Assembly: GCA_949825065.1 (NCBI GenBank)
Contig: OX463848.1
Coordinates: forward strand, 41,186,766-41,250,765
DNA: 64,000 bases
Source of the DNA: Odontocerum albicorne
Lineage: Eukaryota > Arthropoda > Insecta > Trichoptera > Odontoceridae
Direction: 5' to 3'
Positions 20,712 through 31,675 of the stretch are shown here, piece after piece. Within the stretch, counting starts at the first letter, position 1. Every line of letters starts with the position of its first letter. The position numbers and the translations under genes were made by a program. The notes under the pieces are model-generated. The model ran no database searches and was not told the DNA's origin. It was given only the letters and a program-made list of their open reading frames with translations.

Positions 20712-22162
20712 AAATATAACTTCTTCTTCTTCCCAGTGTCATGCCAGGTCCCCCCAACGTTGAATATCACCTGAGAGTAGGCATCTTTGTCCCCGGCAGC
20801 CCGAAAAAGATCTCCAACGCCCCTAATGCCAGTCCAATCACGAATATTAATTTTCAACCTACGTAAGTACGTTCATATAACTTCATACCAGAAGGCATTG
20901 AACTGGTCGAATGTTAGAAATAGACGCCAAATTCACACACTGTCTCTATTGTATAATATCCTTAACTGTCCCGCCGCCCCCTCTTATCTCGCCGAAAATG
21001 TTCAGCGTCTTTCCAATCATGGATTAGCGCTACGCTCAAATAGAGATTGTTTATTGGCCTTTCCAGTTCACCGCTCCTCTTTCTTGACGTCGTCCTTTAC
21101 TATCCATGCAGTGAGACTCTCGAATCAGTTACAAACCAATATAAGACTCGCTCCGTCCTTGGCATGCTTTAAGAAGCGACTGAAAAAACTCTTAATTTCT
21201 AGTCAGTAAAATAACGTGTTTCATTCCTGATTTTTCTTTTCCTTTCCTCTCCACCATCCCTTCCTTTCCTTTTGATTGATGATATCTCACTTTATATGAA
21301 AAATAATGTTCGGGTGATTGTCCGTCTTTTTGGGGTTCGTGGGCATGTTCTCACGTATATGTTTATGGATTTCGTGGGGATGGATAGTCATTTGAATGAT
21401 TTATGCGACCACGTAACTTGCTTCTTTTACTTTTGTCTGGTATGTTGGAAGAGATTGCCGCCTGGCAATAAGCTCACGAGATTGTATTTGCAATAAAAGT
21501 GTTAAATAAATAAATAAATTATTGCGGAGCCAGGAGATTTGTCTCCTGCCAACACCTCTTCGGCGTTATATTTGGCCTTGGATGATCAGGTGCAGTAATT
21601 TGTACTTTGCTCCTCTAGGTACATGACCCAAGTAGGACACCTTTCGGATTTTAATATAAGTCAGCAACTCTCTATCAACTTTGGCTCTTTGAAGAATCTT
21701 TGTGTTGCTGACCATATCCGTCCAGGGTATCCGTAGCATTCTCCGGTGAATCCACATTTCGAATGCTTCCAGTTGGTTCATACTACCAACTTTGAGGGTC
21801 CATGATTCCACTACATGCAATAACACTGATCAAACGTAGCATTTGACTAACCATTGTCGAAGTTTCAAGTTTAAGTTATCATCGCAGAATACGCTTCTGA
21901 TTTTATTAAAAGCCGCACGAGATGATTCAATTCTGCACTAGACTTCGGTTTCTGGGTCGAGGTCTTCTACTAGGATACTTCCGAGGTATTTAAATGTTTC
22001 CACTCTCTCTATATCAGCACCGTTCAATGTAAGACGTGCTCCTGCGTGATCCTGCCGGACAAACACCATGAACTTAGTTTTACTCACGTTCATGTTCAGC
22101 CCTAACCTCACACCGGCTTCATTAATTATATCTATAAGCGTTCGAACGTCCTCAATACTGTA
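20712..22162 (-). mobile_element. Family-B LINE interrupted by a family-A insertion
   Basis: The 3' end is at 20712-20838 (CTTCTTCTTCTTCCCAGTG, then CAACGTTGAATATCACC) and the coding remainder at 21520-22162. In order on the minus strand: MYSIEDVRTLIDIINEAG, LGLNMNVSKTKFMVF, GADIERVETFKYLGSILVED, LEAFEMWIHRRMLRIPW and YIKIRKVSYLGHVPRG. It is truncated just past the YADD position. In uninterrupted copies CAATCACGTATATTGCGGAG is continuous; here it is split at TATT, where family A entered. Confidence 0.8.
20842..21518 (+). mobile_element. Family-A LINE inserted in family B
   Basis: It encodes FNLRKYVHITSYQKALNW, VRNRRQIHTLSLLYNIL, NCPAAPSYLAENVQRLS and IRLAPSLACFKKRLKKLL in one open frame ending at 21209. 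The ~300-bp tail follows and ends AAATAAATAAA. It is 5'-truncated within the thumb. A 4-5 bp TATT-type duplication is plausible at the junctions. The thumb frame is intact, unlike most copies here. Confidence 0.82.
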
Positions 22163-22560
22163 CAAATATAACTATGAAATATTCATTAAAACAGTTTGAT
22201 ATTTTTGACTTCACACATAATTCATCTTTGTTTTTTCGGTATATCTAATAAACCAAAACATGCGTTGGGTTCTTTTTGCGTAATACTGTCAAACTGTAGC
22301 AGGCCGACAAATGGCATGTCATTCAATCATATTGTTATGAATGGAGGGCGGAAACTGTCAATAGAATTTCTCACTAACAGAAGGAATAGCGTTTCTTAAG
22401 ATAAATACTAAAAAAGGTTTCTTGAAAAAACATATTTTTAAATTATCTTTGAATGTCAATATTATTCCAACTTCCCATGAAATCAATATTCTTGAATAAG
22501 GAAAGAAAATTGTTCATTGTTTAAGCATTTTTTTTAAATACAATACATAAAACGTTTATC
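22163..22560. other. Unassigned DNA
   Basis: No domain or repeat was recognised. Confidence 0.4.
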
Positions 22561-22564
22561 AAAT

Positions 22565-23047
22565 GTTTCGACTTAACTTTTTAGACTCCGTACATTGTAA
22601 TTTGTTTTATCAAACACTGTTTATTCCACTTTTTGTAACGGTATAACCCTACCTGTTTCAAGACTTTCACCTTATCTTCAGGGGAGCACAAACAAGACTG
22701 AATTATGTTCGAACTGGTACCGATATACATGCTTCAACGGCTGGGGACTGACGGCTGAGGGAGGCATGGGACGATCTCGGCCAGCAGCGGAGAGATTTTT
22801 GGTATATGTGTTTACCAGATGTTCGTATCGATGTACTGACTTAGAAATTTCTAGGGCCTCTATTCTGTCCAATTTATTTCCGTTACTACTGATATGTAAG
22901 AATTTGGCATCATCGATAGAAAAATCATGATTTACGGTGACAATGATTAGCCATTTCAGAATGAATTTTAGATTTGTTAAGCCGTATTTGTGTTCATGAA
23001 ATCTCTTTTCAAATGATCTTTCTGTCTTTCCTATATATAAATGATTA
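22565..23047 (-). mobile_element. Penelope-like element, GIY-YIG endonuclease end
   Basis: The minus strand encodes FIYIGKTERSFEKRFHEHKY, the start of a GIY-YIG nuclease with the conserved Tyr and the Arg of the 'R..EH' motif. KFLHISSNGNKLDRIEALEI follows, with the usual 'E' helix (family 'LHI..KG.KLD.LE..EI'), then SVHRYEHLVNTYTKN. The GH-type middle is frameshifted. Downstream is the 3' segment CTTCAGGGGAGCACAAAC and terminus TTATCAAACACTGTTTATTC. The nuclease nicks target DNA in this family; here the RT part is missing. Confidence 0.72.
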
Positions 23048-23089
23048 ATGTAATTTATTTTCTATATCCACTAATAAATTGTTTATTAT

Positions 23090-23480
23090 TCCACGAATAA
23101 ATTGTTTATTATTCCACTAATTAAATTAATCCGTCTGAAGAGTTTGGAGGTAAAAACACGTGTATCCCAGGAGGAGCTCTGAGAAGTCATAATGACTGCT
23201 CAAGATCTTAACTTCACAATTAATAAAGTCTTTTATCGGCATTCTGGTTAATCGGAAATCTTGAAATGTTTGTTCCTCGTCTTTGAACCTATTCAAGAGG
23301 TTCTTTATTCATCAAAGGGTTCCATATTTGGTTACCTAGCTCTACCATTGTTCTAACAAAGGTCTAAAAGATAATGAAGGGGGTTTTAAATGAAAATAAT
23401 TTTATTGGCTTTTTATTAATATCGGTGATGTGTTCGTTCAATTTCGTGTCATCAGATATTATAATTTCTAGATTATTCTG
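23090..23480 (-). mobile_element. RT C-terminal relic (LINE family H)
   Basis: With breaks, the minus strand reads KLNEHITDINKK, TFVRTMVELGNQIWNPLMN and VQRRGTNISRFP. This resembles 'W..HI..I..KA', 'LVRP.LEYG..VWNP' and 'E.VQRRAT' of jockey/CR1-type polymerases. Only this part survives. Confidence 0.5.
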
Positions 23481-23483
23481 GGC

Positions 23484-23620
23484 AGCCATAGGTTGAATGT
23501 CAATACATTATTATGTGTTGTTATTACTTTGATAGGTTGAATGTCAATACATTATTATGTGTTGTTATTACTTTGATAGGTTGAATGTCAATACATTATT
23601 ATGTGTTGTTATTACTTTCA
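23484..23620 (+). repeat. 44-bp tandem repeat (3 units)
   Basis: GGTTGAATGTCAATACATTA followed by TTATGTGTTGTTATTACTTT recurs three times, almost without change. Confidence 0.95.
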
Positions 23621-23724
23621 TAATAGTTGTAAATTGATATCATGTTCACACAATTTTTTTTTATTCTTTATCATTTTCATAACACTGTATCAAAATTATA
23701 CTATATGTAAATTCACACTATTTT

Positions 23725-23960
23725 CCTGTCTGGGTAGGCAGAGAAGACAGTTCACATTGTTCGCTTCTTCTACATGCACACACCTTCTTATATAACTTCT
23801 ACGAATCTCGGACTTTTTAGGATTCCTTCTATTCAAATATAATTAATTGATTTCCTCTACCACGCATTCTACTTATATTAACATTGTTTATTTGTATCAA
23901 TCAATGTATATTCTGATTTGCATCACATCTGAGTGTATGTTGAAAATCTCGTATCTTCAG
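23725..23960 (-). mobile_element. Family-E LINE 3' end fragment
   Basis: TTTTCCTGTCTGGGTAGGCA plus GAGAAGACAG is the family-E 3' hallmark, followed by weakly conserved CTTCTACATGCACACACC and the TTCTACGAATCTC stretch. No open frame. Confidence 0.5.
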
Positions 23961-24179
23961 AAAGGCTTTTACGACTGAGGAATTATCTCCTATAGAAGAA
24001 GGTGCTGATTGAATCCTTGTTATAAAGCTCTATTTGTAATAAGGTAAAATCCTCCAACGTCTTGGAAAGCTTTCAGTGAGCTTACTTTAATAATTTGAGT
24101 GAATTTAATTCAAATATATGTGTCTTACGTGTGATGAAACGAGAAGTATTAGAAAAATTAGATTGTCGTACATACATAC

Positions 24180-24440
24180 ATATCATCAAGCCATTTTCCT
24201 GTCGGGGCTGACAGAGAGGAAAGAATGCTAGACTTTCTTATCTCAACATACATGTCTCTTCTACATTAAAACATCTTCTCATGCAATTTCTCTCACTTTA
24301 TTCAACCAAACTTTCCTTAGATTTTTCTCAAACGTCTCTCACATAGATTTTTCTCAAACGTCTCATCTTGAACTGCTCTTCCACGTCTATCATGTGACCA
24401 TCTCCAAGAACTTGGTCCTCCCTGCTTATACGGCAGGTGG
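24180..24440 (-). mobile_element. Family-E LINE 3' end fragment
   Basis: TACATACATACATATCATCA forms the terminal simple repeat, then TTTTCCTGTCGGGGCTGACA is a decayed GGTAGGCAGA hallmark. A 26-bp segment (AGATTTTTCTCAAACGTCTC) is tandemly duplicated at about 24318-24365. Confidence 0.5.
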
Positions 24441-24496
24441 ATTAGTCAGGCATTATCATCTATCGCTCGATCAAAAAACCATAATTCCATTATTTA

Positions 24497-25056
24497 AGAA
24501 GGGTCTTTCAAATTGAGCGATTTTTTTAATAAATTTTTTTTTAATTCTTGAATAAAACACACAATTGGCTTTGTTTTCTAAAAACTTTTCATTGGACATT
24601 GAAGTAAAATGTATGACATTTAAACACAAAAAAACAATATCCGTCAAATGTTCACCTCTTGCAGCTCCACAGATGTCCACTCTTTTGTCAAAAATTTCGA
24701 TGACACTTTGGCATAATTGCGGTTCCAACTCACCAATAACGCGAATAATTTCGTCCTTCAGCTCAGGAATTGATCGGGGCTCATTCTTATAGACCTGGCT
24801 TTTCACGGAATCCCAGAGAAAATAGTCCAACGGTGTTATCTCCCATGATTTTGGTGGGCAATTAACATCAACGTTTCTGGAGATTACAATACATAAAATA
24901 ATTCAACACTTTGAACTCGTTGTTGTATTGTATACGACTCCATTTTTATAAATGTCATACATTACACTTCTCAAATGTCACAAGACCCAGGCAAGTTCGC
25001 GACGCCATCTGTATTTTATCCAAGAATTAAAAAACCGCTCAATTTTAAAGATTCTT
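24497..25056 (-). mobile_element. Internally deleted Tc1/mariner-type transposon
   Basis: The ends pair: GGTCTTTCAAATTGAGCGAT (about 24501) and, reversed, AATCTTTAAAATTGAGCGGT (from about 25055), with TA dinucleotides at 24495-24496 and 25057-25058. The minus strand keeps the transposase C-terminus: PLDYFLWDSVKSQVYKNEP, then IPELKDEIIRVIGELEPQL and RVDICGAARGEHLTDIVF. The N-terminal DNA-binding part and first catalytic residues are deleted. Confidence 0.65.
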
Positions 25057-25344
25057 TATCTAAATGTTAACATAACTCTACACAAGACAACTTATCTGTA
25101 TAATCCATCTTAAAAAGCTAAAGCATGATCTAAGGCTGTTGTTTAAGTATAACTCAACCGCGAAATTCACAAATAAAAATTAACAAGACTGAACAAATAT
25201 ATATAGACACAATTTTATTGAAACGTTCAAAAGCTGAACATGTAAATATGCCGAGTTTGTCGAAATGTCTGTTTGATTATCCCTATCTTACGGTCCAATA
25301 AACATTAAGTTAATAAACTCACCTGTCAATCAATCACTTTGTAC

Positions 25345-25650
25345 ATACACCTACATAAAATCCCCCGTCTCTTTGCCTGGGTAGGCAGAGATGAGAAAGT
25401 GCCATATTTTCCTATCGTGCAACACATCTTTCACTACATCCACTCACCTTCTCAAATAAATTTCACGCTTTATTTTACTTTAAACATTTCTTTCCTTTAA
25501 AATATAATTTACTTGATCTACTACCGTTTCTTTCATCTTCAACATCAACTTACATTTGCATTGTACATTTGTTTTGTACGTTTTTATTTATCCATTGCTT
25601 CCACGTGCCCAAACCATATCTGAGAGCTCATTTTATCTTAATCAACACAT
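25345..25650 (-). mobile_element. Family-E LINE 3' end fragment
   Basis: CTTTGCCTGGGTAGGCAGAG marks the 3' end. CAACACATCTTTCACTACAT, AAATATAATTTACTTGATC and CACGTGCCCAAACCATATC follow, as in the 61.4-kb copy. In the family the last block corresponds to 'WFGHVE' in reverse. Confidence 0.55.
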
Positions 25651-25664
25651 CAGCCTTAAGTGCG

Positions 25665-25990
25665 TTGTTTATAGTTAATTCATTAACGTTGTGGAGGTTT
25701 AAAGACATTGTAATTTATTTTTACACAGATTAGATGTCCTTGAAATTTCTAAGTCAGTACATCGATCCGAACATCTGGTGAACAGTTATATCCCAAAAAT
25801 CTCTCCGCTCTTGGCCGAAATCGTCCCTTGCCTCCCTCACCCCTCAGCCCCCAACCGTTGAAGCGTGTATATCGGTACCAGTTCGAACAAAATTAAATCT
25901 TGTTTGTGCTCCCCTGAAGATGAGGTGAAAGCCTTGAAACCGGTAGGGTTATACCGTTACAAAAAAGTGGAATAAACAGTGTTTAATAAT
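25665..25990 (+). mobile_element. Penelope-like element, 3' part
   Basis: The plus strand reads LEISKSVHRSEHLVNSYIPK, matching the 22.8-kb copy, then a proline-rich stretch. The segment GAAGATGAGGTGAAAGCC, GAAACCGGTAGGGTTATACC and GGAATAAACAGTGTTTAATA follows. Its 5' edge is the terminal block ATTAACGTTGTGGAGG, so terminus and internal sequence are juxtaposed, as in partial Penelope pLTR arrangements. Confidence 0.65.
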
Positions 25991-26204
25991 AATAAATTAC
26001 AAAGCCTTAAGTTCATGTCCATTCCTCATAATTTCATTTTGTTTTATGTTATCATTGTCCCACTATGTATTTTTCTAAGTGCATTCATTTCTAAAACTTT
26101 TATTCAGGTCTTTTTCCTTTTTTCTATGTCCACGTTTCCCTCCTATACATTAAAGTTTAGTACTAAAATACTGATTGGACTATTATGTTAGCTGAATTTG
26201 TTAT

Positions 26205-26262
26205 TTAACACTTTGCAAATACCATCTGGTGGGATTATTGCCAGGCGGCAATCTCTTCCAAC
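26205..26262 (-). mobile_element. Family-A (or SINE-1) tail fragment
   Basis: GCAAATACCATCTGGTGGGA, TTATTGCCAGGCGGCAATCT and CTTCCAAC are the shared 3' tail, reversed. Nothing else of the element remains. Confidence 0.65.
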
Positions 26263-26521
26263 TGTCAACTGTACTGTCCGGTTCGAGTATAAGTGCCACA
26301 TTGATACGCCGTTCGATATTCATCAAAACTCTTCCATCCCCTGAGAGAATACTACTTTTTAATACCTTGTCAAACTAAGAATAATGCCATTGTATGGAGA
26401 ACCAGTCGTCATTTTTTAAATCAATATAAAATAAATAACTATTGTATCAGACGCATGCGTCATCATATGGTGTATATTTTCTTGTTTTATATTTTGTTGT
26501 ATAAATTCTTGTTTAATGTTT

Positions 26522-26900
26522 TGTTGGATGTACTTGCTGTGTTCCGACTGTAATGAAATGTTCTGTATCAAAAGTCGGCCGCCCCACGCGTGCAAAAACG
26601 TGCGAGAAATGTAATATCTCGCAAGTCATGACGGTATGCGTGGGCGAAAATAGGCGTTAACGATGAGCGATTGGCTACACATAAGGAGCGAAAAACGTTA
26701 AAAATACATTCTCAGTTCACTCCAGTCTACTGCCTTTTACTTACGACCAACTTCTGCCTGCTAAGGAGGAATCTCTTCACCCTGTTACTTTTCACCGGAA
26801 AATCATAAAGAGTATTAATCGGTAGCCATCCACCTATTTTACAGTCTTTGTACCGGTGCTGTACAAAGTGGTCCTTCGAGCTAGATCTGCTGCATTACTG
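26522..26900 (+). mobile_element. Single LTR plus primer-binding site of an LTR retrotransposon
   Basis: A TGTTGG start at 26522 and a GTACA end at 26865 would bound a 344-bp LTR. The next bases, AAGTGGTCCTTCGAGC (26866-26881), look like the primer-binding motif seen after LTRs of BEL/Pao-type insect elements. No gag or pol follows before family F at 27058. The LTR start is uncertain because no partner LTR is in the window. Confidence 0.5.
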
Positions 26901-27057
26901 TACCGTACAACTATCGAAGCCTTTAATTCAAAAGCGACTCTGTCTTTACTATCTATGCTTTCATCTTCCCTAGTCCGAAGGTTTCTATCTGTTGTTCGAA
27001 TTATTAATGGTTGATACAGTATTTAATACATATAATTAATAACGGTATTTAATACAT

Positions 27058-27455
27058 ATAATCAAGACCTGTGTCCACCCCATAATGACATACAGCATAG
27101 AGTTCAGAGCCGACACTGTCAGAACCAAAAATCTCCTTCGAACCAGTGAAATGAAGGCACTCAGGAGTATCGCTGGAAAACCCTTGGTGATAGAGTACAA
27201 AACACAGAAATCCGAAAGACGTGCGAAGTTGAAGATATTGTCAGATGGGGACGACAGAGAAGAAGGTTCTGGAACAAACACGTATCCAGAATGGCGGAAT
27301 CAAGAGCCGTAAGAATGGCCAGGGACAGTATCCCCTAAGCAAGCAGACCTCCAGAACGACCTCCCAAAATATGGAAGGACAGCTGGCAATCGACGTCGCA
27401 AGTGGGAAACAATGATTCAGCACCATAACAGGCCAACAGGCCTAAAATAAGATGA
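27058..27455 (+). mobile_element. Non-LTR retrotransposon (family F), 3' end
   Basis: Translation gives IKTCVHPIMTYSIEFRAD, VRTKNLLRTSEMKALRSIAG, a frameshift, EIRKTCEVEDIVRWGRQR, FWNKHVSRMAESRAVRMARD and then PGRPPKIW-like sequence. The end GCCTAAAATAAGATGAAGAA is the 3' tail with a GAAGAA repeat. It is 5'-truncated, with one deletion near 27180 relative to the 1-360 copy. Confidence 0.75.
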
Positions 27456-27875
27456 AGAAGAATAATAAACTACGTATATGGTACATATAGATGTCAAAAA
27501 TATGTCTAAACTGTTTCAACAAAGTTAATAAAAAGTGCACAGATTGTTTTTTTCATTTACAAAATAACCAACAAAGTTGGAAGACATCACCAGAAAAGTG
27601 TCGATTCAATGAGAACCAATTCAACTAAACAATTTCCATTCGATTCAGATCCGATGAGTGGAAAGGCAATCTCTCCGTCGCCTAGGACCAATTTAACGTC
27701 CCATAAAAGTGGCGTAAAAGGGGAATTGAAAGAAGAAAACCCCCCTTTCTATGTTTTTCCATCAGTTCCTGCTTCCTGCCGCTATAGGAATGTGACTCAG
27801 CATGCTCTAGGGATGGGTACAGTTCATATGTGATGCAAATAATACGTGCTCGCTTCAACTAAGCTATGAGACGAA
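27456..27875. other. Unassigned DNA with a 74-codon ORF
   Basis: A frame at 27609-27833 (MRTNSTKQFPFDSDP...) has no domain I recognise. It could be chance. No other feature was seen. Confidence 0.3.
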
Positions 27876-27879
27876 GTGC

Positions 27880-28175
27880 GCTTAAAGCGAAAGTCAGAGG
27901 TGGCTCTATGTTTACTTTTTTTGAAATATTTAATTTTAAAAAATATTATTTACACGAACAGTTTTTTTTTATAGAAATGTATGAACTATGTTTCAATTAA
28001 AAATGATTAGTCGATAAGTTGGGCTGATTTTAAGCGGAAGTCATAGGTGACTCTTTGTGAACTTTTCTTTATTAATTTAATTGAATAAAATATTATTTAT
28101 ACGAGCAGTTTTTTTTAGAAAAGTATGAACTGTGTTTCAATTAAAAATTGAGTCGAGTGGTTAAGCTAATTTTAA
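27880..28175. repeat. Imperfect tandem duplication (~148 bp x2)
   Basis: AAGCG[A/G]AAGTCA[G/T]AGGTG, then AAAATATTATTTA, CAGTTTTTTTTA and TATGAACT[A/G]TGTTTCAATT occur in the same order at about 27885-28030 and 28033-28175. The divergence is considerable. Confidence 0.75.
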
Positions 28176-28229
28176 GGATATATTTAAAGTTAATATTTTT
28201 TATGCATCAAGTTTTTAATACTCCTTTCT

Positions 28230-28335
28230 CAATTCTCCGAATCAGTTGTATGAAGTATTTTGCTGTGTTGTACCCCGTGGTTTAGTTTATGATGCTGACG
28301 TTTCAAAAACGTTGCAGTTTTCATCTTCAAGAAAA
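28230..28335 (-). mobile_element. Penelope-like terminal segment
   Basis: The minus strand has GAAGATGAAAACTGCAACGT, TTTTGAAACGTCAGC and CACGGGGTACAACACAGC. The 'gatgat...aacgtt...gaaacg' hairpin block also ends the Penelope copy at 35.77-35.85 kb. No coding part is attached. Confidence 0.45.
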
Positions 28336-28621
28336 ATGAAAGACCATATACCACTAGTCATACTTCATACATTACTTCTGATAACCATGTAGCTTCTAAT
28401 CAACGTCTTCATACATGATGGTTTTTTTTAAGAATAGATATGACCGAAGTCATAGGTATCCTTATACCCTCTCATATGTTAATTATCAAACTTTTCCTTC
28501 TTTCTTCAGTCAACCACATCTTACGTCAGACTTTTTACAAGTCTATCAAATCTCATTTGCTGGATATTTATCTGGTACATATACAAAAAACGGGGAGATT
28601 CCTAATTAAAACCCATACATA

Positions 28622-29210
28622 AAATCTAAAAAAGTACAATCATACCACTTCATACCAGAAGGTGCTGAACTGGTTGAACGGGAGAAGACAGAAAATTCAC
28701 GTACTTTTTCTATTGTTTAATATTCTTAACTGTTCTGCCGCCTCATATTATCTCGCCGATAAATTTCAGCGTCTTTCCGATCATGGAATTGTGCTACGCT
28801 CAAACAAGTAAATCTTTATTGGCCTTGCAAGTTCACCGTTTACTGTCCATGCAGTGAGACTCTGGAACCAGTTACAAACCATTGTTAGATTCACTGCGTC
28901 CTTGGTATGCTTTAAGAAACGACTGAAAAAACTCTTAATTTCTAGTCAGTAATATAACGTGTTTCATTTCTGATTTTTAATTCCTCTCCACCATTCCTTC
29001 CTTTTCCTTTGACAGATATCTCACTTTTATTTTTAATATTTTTTAGCATATGTTCATTAATTTCATAATGATGAATAATCATTTGAATATTTTTTGCGAC
29101 CATGTAACTTAATTTATTAACTTTGGTCTGGTTGGTTGGAAGAGATTGTCGTCTAGCAATAAGCCCACCAGACTTTTTTAACAATGAAGTGTCTAGTAAA
29201 TAAATAAAAT
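28622..29210 (+). mobile_element. Family-A LINE, 3' end
   Basis: ATACCAGAAGGTGCTGAACT, CTTTCCGATCATGG, TTTACTGTCCATGCAGTGAG, AGAAACGACTGAAAAAACTC, the TTGGTTGGAAGAGATTG tail and a final TAAATAAATAAA. The thumb-coding part has frameshifts, and a deletion near 28830 removes a conserved segment. 5'-truncated. Confidence 0.78.
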
Positions 29211-29397
29211 CTTATAATCTTAGGATTTAACAAAAATATTAACATTTTTTCCTTACTAACTATATTTAATTTCAATGCATGTTTTCATTAATTCTTTTTT
29301 CTTTTTCAAATTATGTTTAGTTACTGAAATTTTCAATTATTTCAATATTGGGTTTGATTCTCAAATAATTAGAACAAGAATGTTGTTGAAATGCGTG

Positions 29398-29615
29398 CCA
29401 AACTCCATTGCCTAGTTGGTAATACGTCCGTCTTCAAGGCCGAGGGTTGTGGATTCGATTCCTGTTGGTATTTAGATTTTTTTAAAAGGGTTCCACTCTG
29501 ATTTTCATTTAAGGCATGCTTAAAAACATTTCTGGTTCGTTAGAAGATTTTTTCCATTTGGAAATAATCCCGTCAGGTTGTATTGTATACAAAGGCAATA
29601 TACTATAATAGCAAA
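29398..29615 (+). mobile_element. SINE-1 copy
   Basis: A-box region TAGTTGGTAATACGTCCG, then GTGGATTCGATTCCTG, a good B box, about 35 bp later. The body is AGATTTTTTTAAAAGGGTTC. The tail is TTCTGGTTCGTTAGAAG, AATAATCCCGTCAGGTTG and TATTGTATACAA, homologous to the family-A tail. This is the cleanest tRNA-like head of the four copies. Confidence 0.72.
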
Positions 29616-29639
29616 GGGGCTCACTGGATGGCGTTGAAT

Positions 29640-30590
29640 AAATTATATATTATTATTCCAAAGCGACCGAGGCAAAAGCAGTCAATATATGTCTCAAGTG
29701 ATGGATAGCTTGTTCGGAGTTTCGGTCCGATGGTAGGACACCTTACTCCTTCATCGGATAAGTTCTGACTGTTAAGATATTTATTGGAAATTTTTGGATC
29801 TTTTTGGGAATCGGGAAAGGATAGGTTTGTGGTAATTGTTTTGATTTTATGAATGATTATGAGAAATTATAAACGATTAAATACATATATAAATATGATG
29901 ATATATACATAATATTAAATACAAATATACATAAATAATGATGGTGAATAAATTATAAGAATGAATATAGTATATGTAGATAAGTAAATGAGTGGGGAAA
30001 CGTGTGTGACTTTTATAAATATATTAAGGTGTAGAAAATGTTTGTTGAAGGTGAGAAATGCGGTTGCCTATGGGGGTAAACTGTCTGCCGGAGGAATTAT
30101 CGATGATGGGGTGTTCAGAGTGACAATCGGGGGGTCATTTGGGGGGATGATTAGAGTTAAAGAGGGGGGGGGTCGGGGGGATGTTTCGCAATATTGATTT
30201 CGGACGAGTGTGTCTGTAACTGGTGTTCGCGTTGTAGTTATCTAAGGCTTTTATGACTGGGTTGGGATGACGGGATATAGAGCTGTAGAACCTTTCGGCC
30301 AGAGCGCGCATATGTTCGGGGATAGTATGTAGTTTGGTATCTGCGTGGAGTCTTGAATTACGGACGATGTAGGGTGCTTTTAAAATTATGCGGAGGGCTT
30401 TGTTTTGAATGATCTGAATGTGATGTAGCGTTGTTTTCTTCGCGTGGCCCCAGACCGGAAGGGCGTATGTCAGTTGCGGTCTGACGATCGCTTTATATAG
30501 GTGGAGTTTAGTGCGCGTGCTAAGTTTGCTGTATTTACTGATCAAGGGAAATAATGATTTGAGTGTTCCGTGAGCTTTTGATTTGATGTA
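29640..30590 (-). mobile_element. Jockey-type LINE (family L), C-terminal end and 3' UTR
   Basis: A 136-codon frame (30135-30545) encodes LSTRTKLHLYKAIVRPQLTY, ALPVWGHAKKT, IIQNKALRIILKAPYIVRNS and FYSSISRHPNPVIKALDNY. This is the hallmark C-terminus of jockey-clade polymerases. A G-rich stretch (30128-30182) covers the proline-rich coding end. The 3' UTR runs to about 29640 with ATA-rich sequence. The RT catalytic region is lost. Confidence 0.78.
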
Positions 30591-31260
30591 TTAATGAAAT
30601 ACATAAATATAATAAAGTCTGCAAACAAGATTAAAGCTTCAGCCATAGCTAAATGTGTAAGCTTATCATATACTCGTAAGTTAGGCATGTTAAACTCATT
30701 TTGAACCAGGGGTCACATGAGTTTTTTTTTTGCATTGACCGAGTGCTACATTTTTTCAAAGAGAAATAAAATATATTATTATACAATACAAATTTTTAAA
30801 TATTTTATCTAAATTAGCAAAGTTGTCCTATTGTATTATTATCTCGGTGATATCGCTTTTCACAATTTTTTTTCAGACAGCTGCCATTTTACGAAATTTA
30901 AATTTTTTTGTTACCACCTAATAATAATTAATAGTATAACGACATTATTAGTACCAACTAATAGTATAGTATAACGACATTATTTTTTATTAAGAAACTG
31001 TGTATAATTTTTGTTGCGAATTTACGAAATGGTTTCAATCATGTCGACCAAATCACCCCCTTTTTTACGTTAAGATATAACAGCTGATAACATCTTGAAT
31101 TTAAAATATTTTTTTTTTTCAAAAGCTTTTTTGTACATTCTCAAATCATCAATAAACAAACTGTAACAAATGTATAACGAAAAGATTTTTTGTATTTTTT
31201 TATTTAGTCTGAAAAAACGCCAGAAATTCACGCCTCTAGAGTAGAACACCACCTTAAATG
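30591..31260. other. Unassigned AT-rich DNA
   Basis: A small direct duplication (AATAGTATAACGACATTATT) lies at about 30930-30985. No gene or element was recognised. Confidence 0.4.
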
Positions 31261-31261
31261 G

Positions 31262-31502
31262 CGCTTCGGGTATAATTATTATTATTATTATATTACACTT
31301 TCATTGTATACATAACAACCTGTCGGACTTATTGGCATGGGGCAATATCTCCAAACCAACTAAAAATGTGTTAAAGAAACCTTGAGCGAAAACCAGCCCG
31401 AAATCTTTTTTAAAAAATATGGATTCCAAGAGTAATCGATCGCGCAACCTCCGTATTGGGAGACAAGCGTCTTACCAACTAGATCACTGAGGTCATCTCG
31501 AA
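31262..31502 (-). mobile_element. SINE-1 copy
   Basis: Minus strand: GATCTAGTTGGTAAGACGC (A-box region) and GCGCGATCGATTACTC (B-box-like). The tail is TTAGTTGGTTTGGAGATATT, AATAAGTCCGACAGGTTG and ATGTATACAATGAAAGTG. It ends in an (ATA) repeat, seen as TTATTATTATTATTA on plus at about 31277. Confidence 0.68.
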
Positions 31503-31675
31503 TATCTTAAAAATTTCAGGAAAGCTTAGTAAAGAAAACATATGGAGCTTTTTTTGTCATGGGAGTTAGATGTTTCAAGTAAATAATTACTTTTTATTTT
31601 TCAAGCTTTGTATTTAATTGAATTTAGTCTACACGTGTTAACAATAAAACAAATAATAAGTAAGGAAGTAAATAG

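Noticed and set aside
21272..21496. Frames reading IDDISLYMKNNVRVIVR (also at 31868 and 63654)
   Set aside because: This is the noncoding 3' tail of family A. It stays open in three copies because they are recent and similar, but the frame lies downstream of the RT stop and has no known domain.
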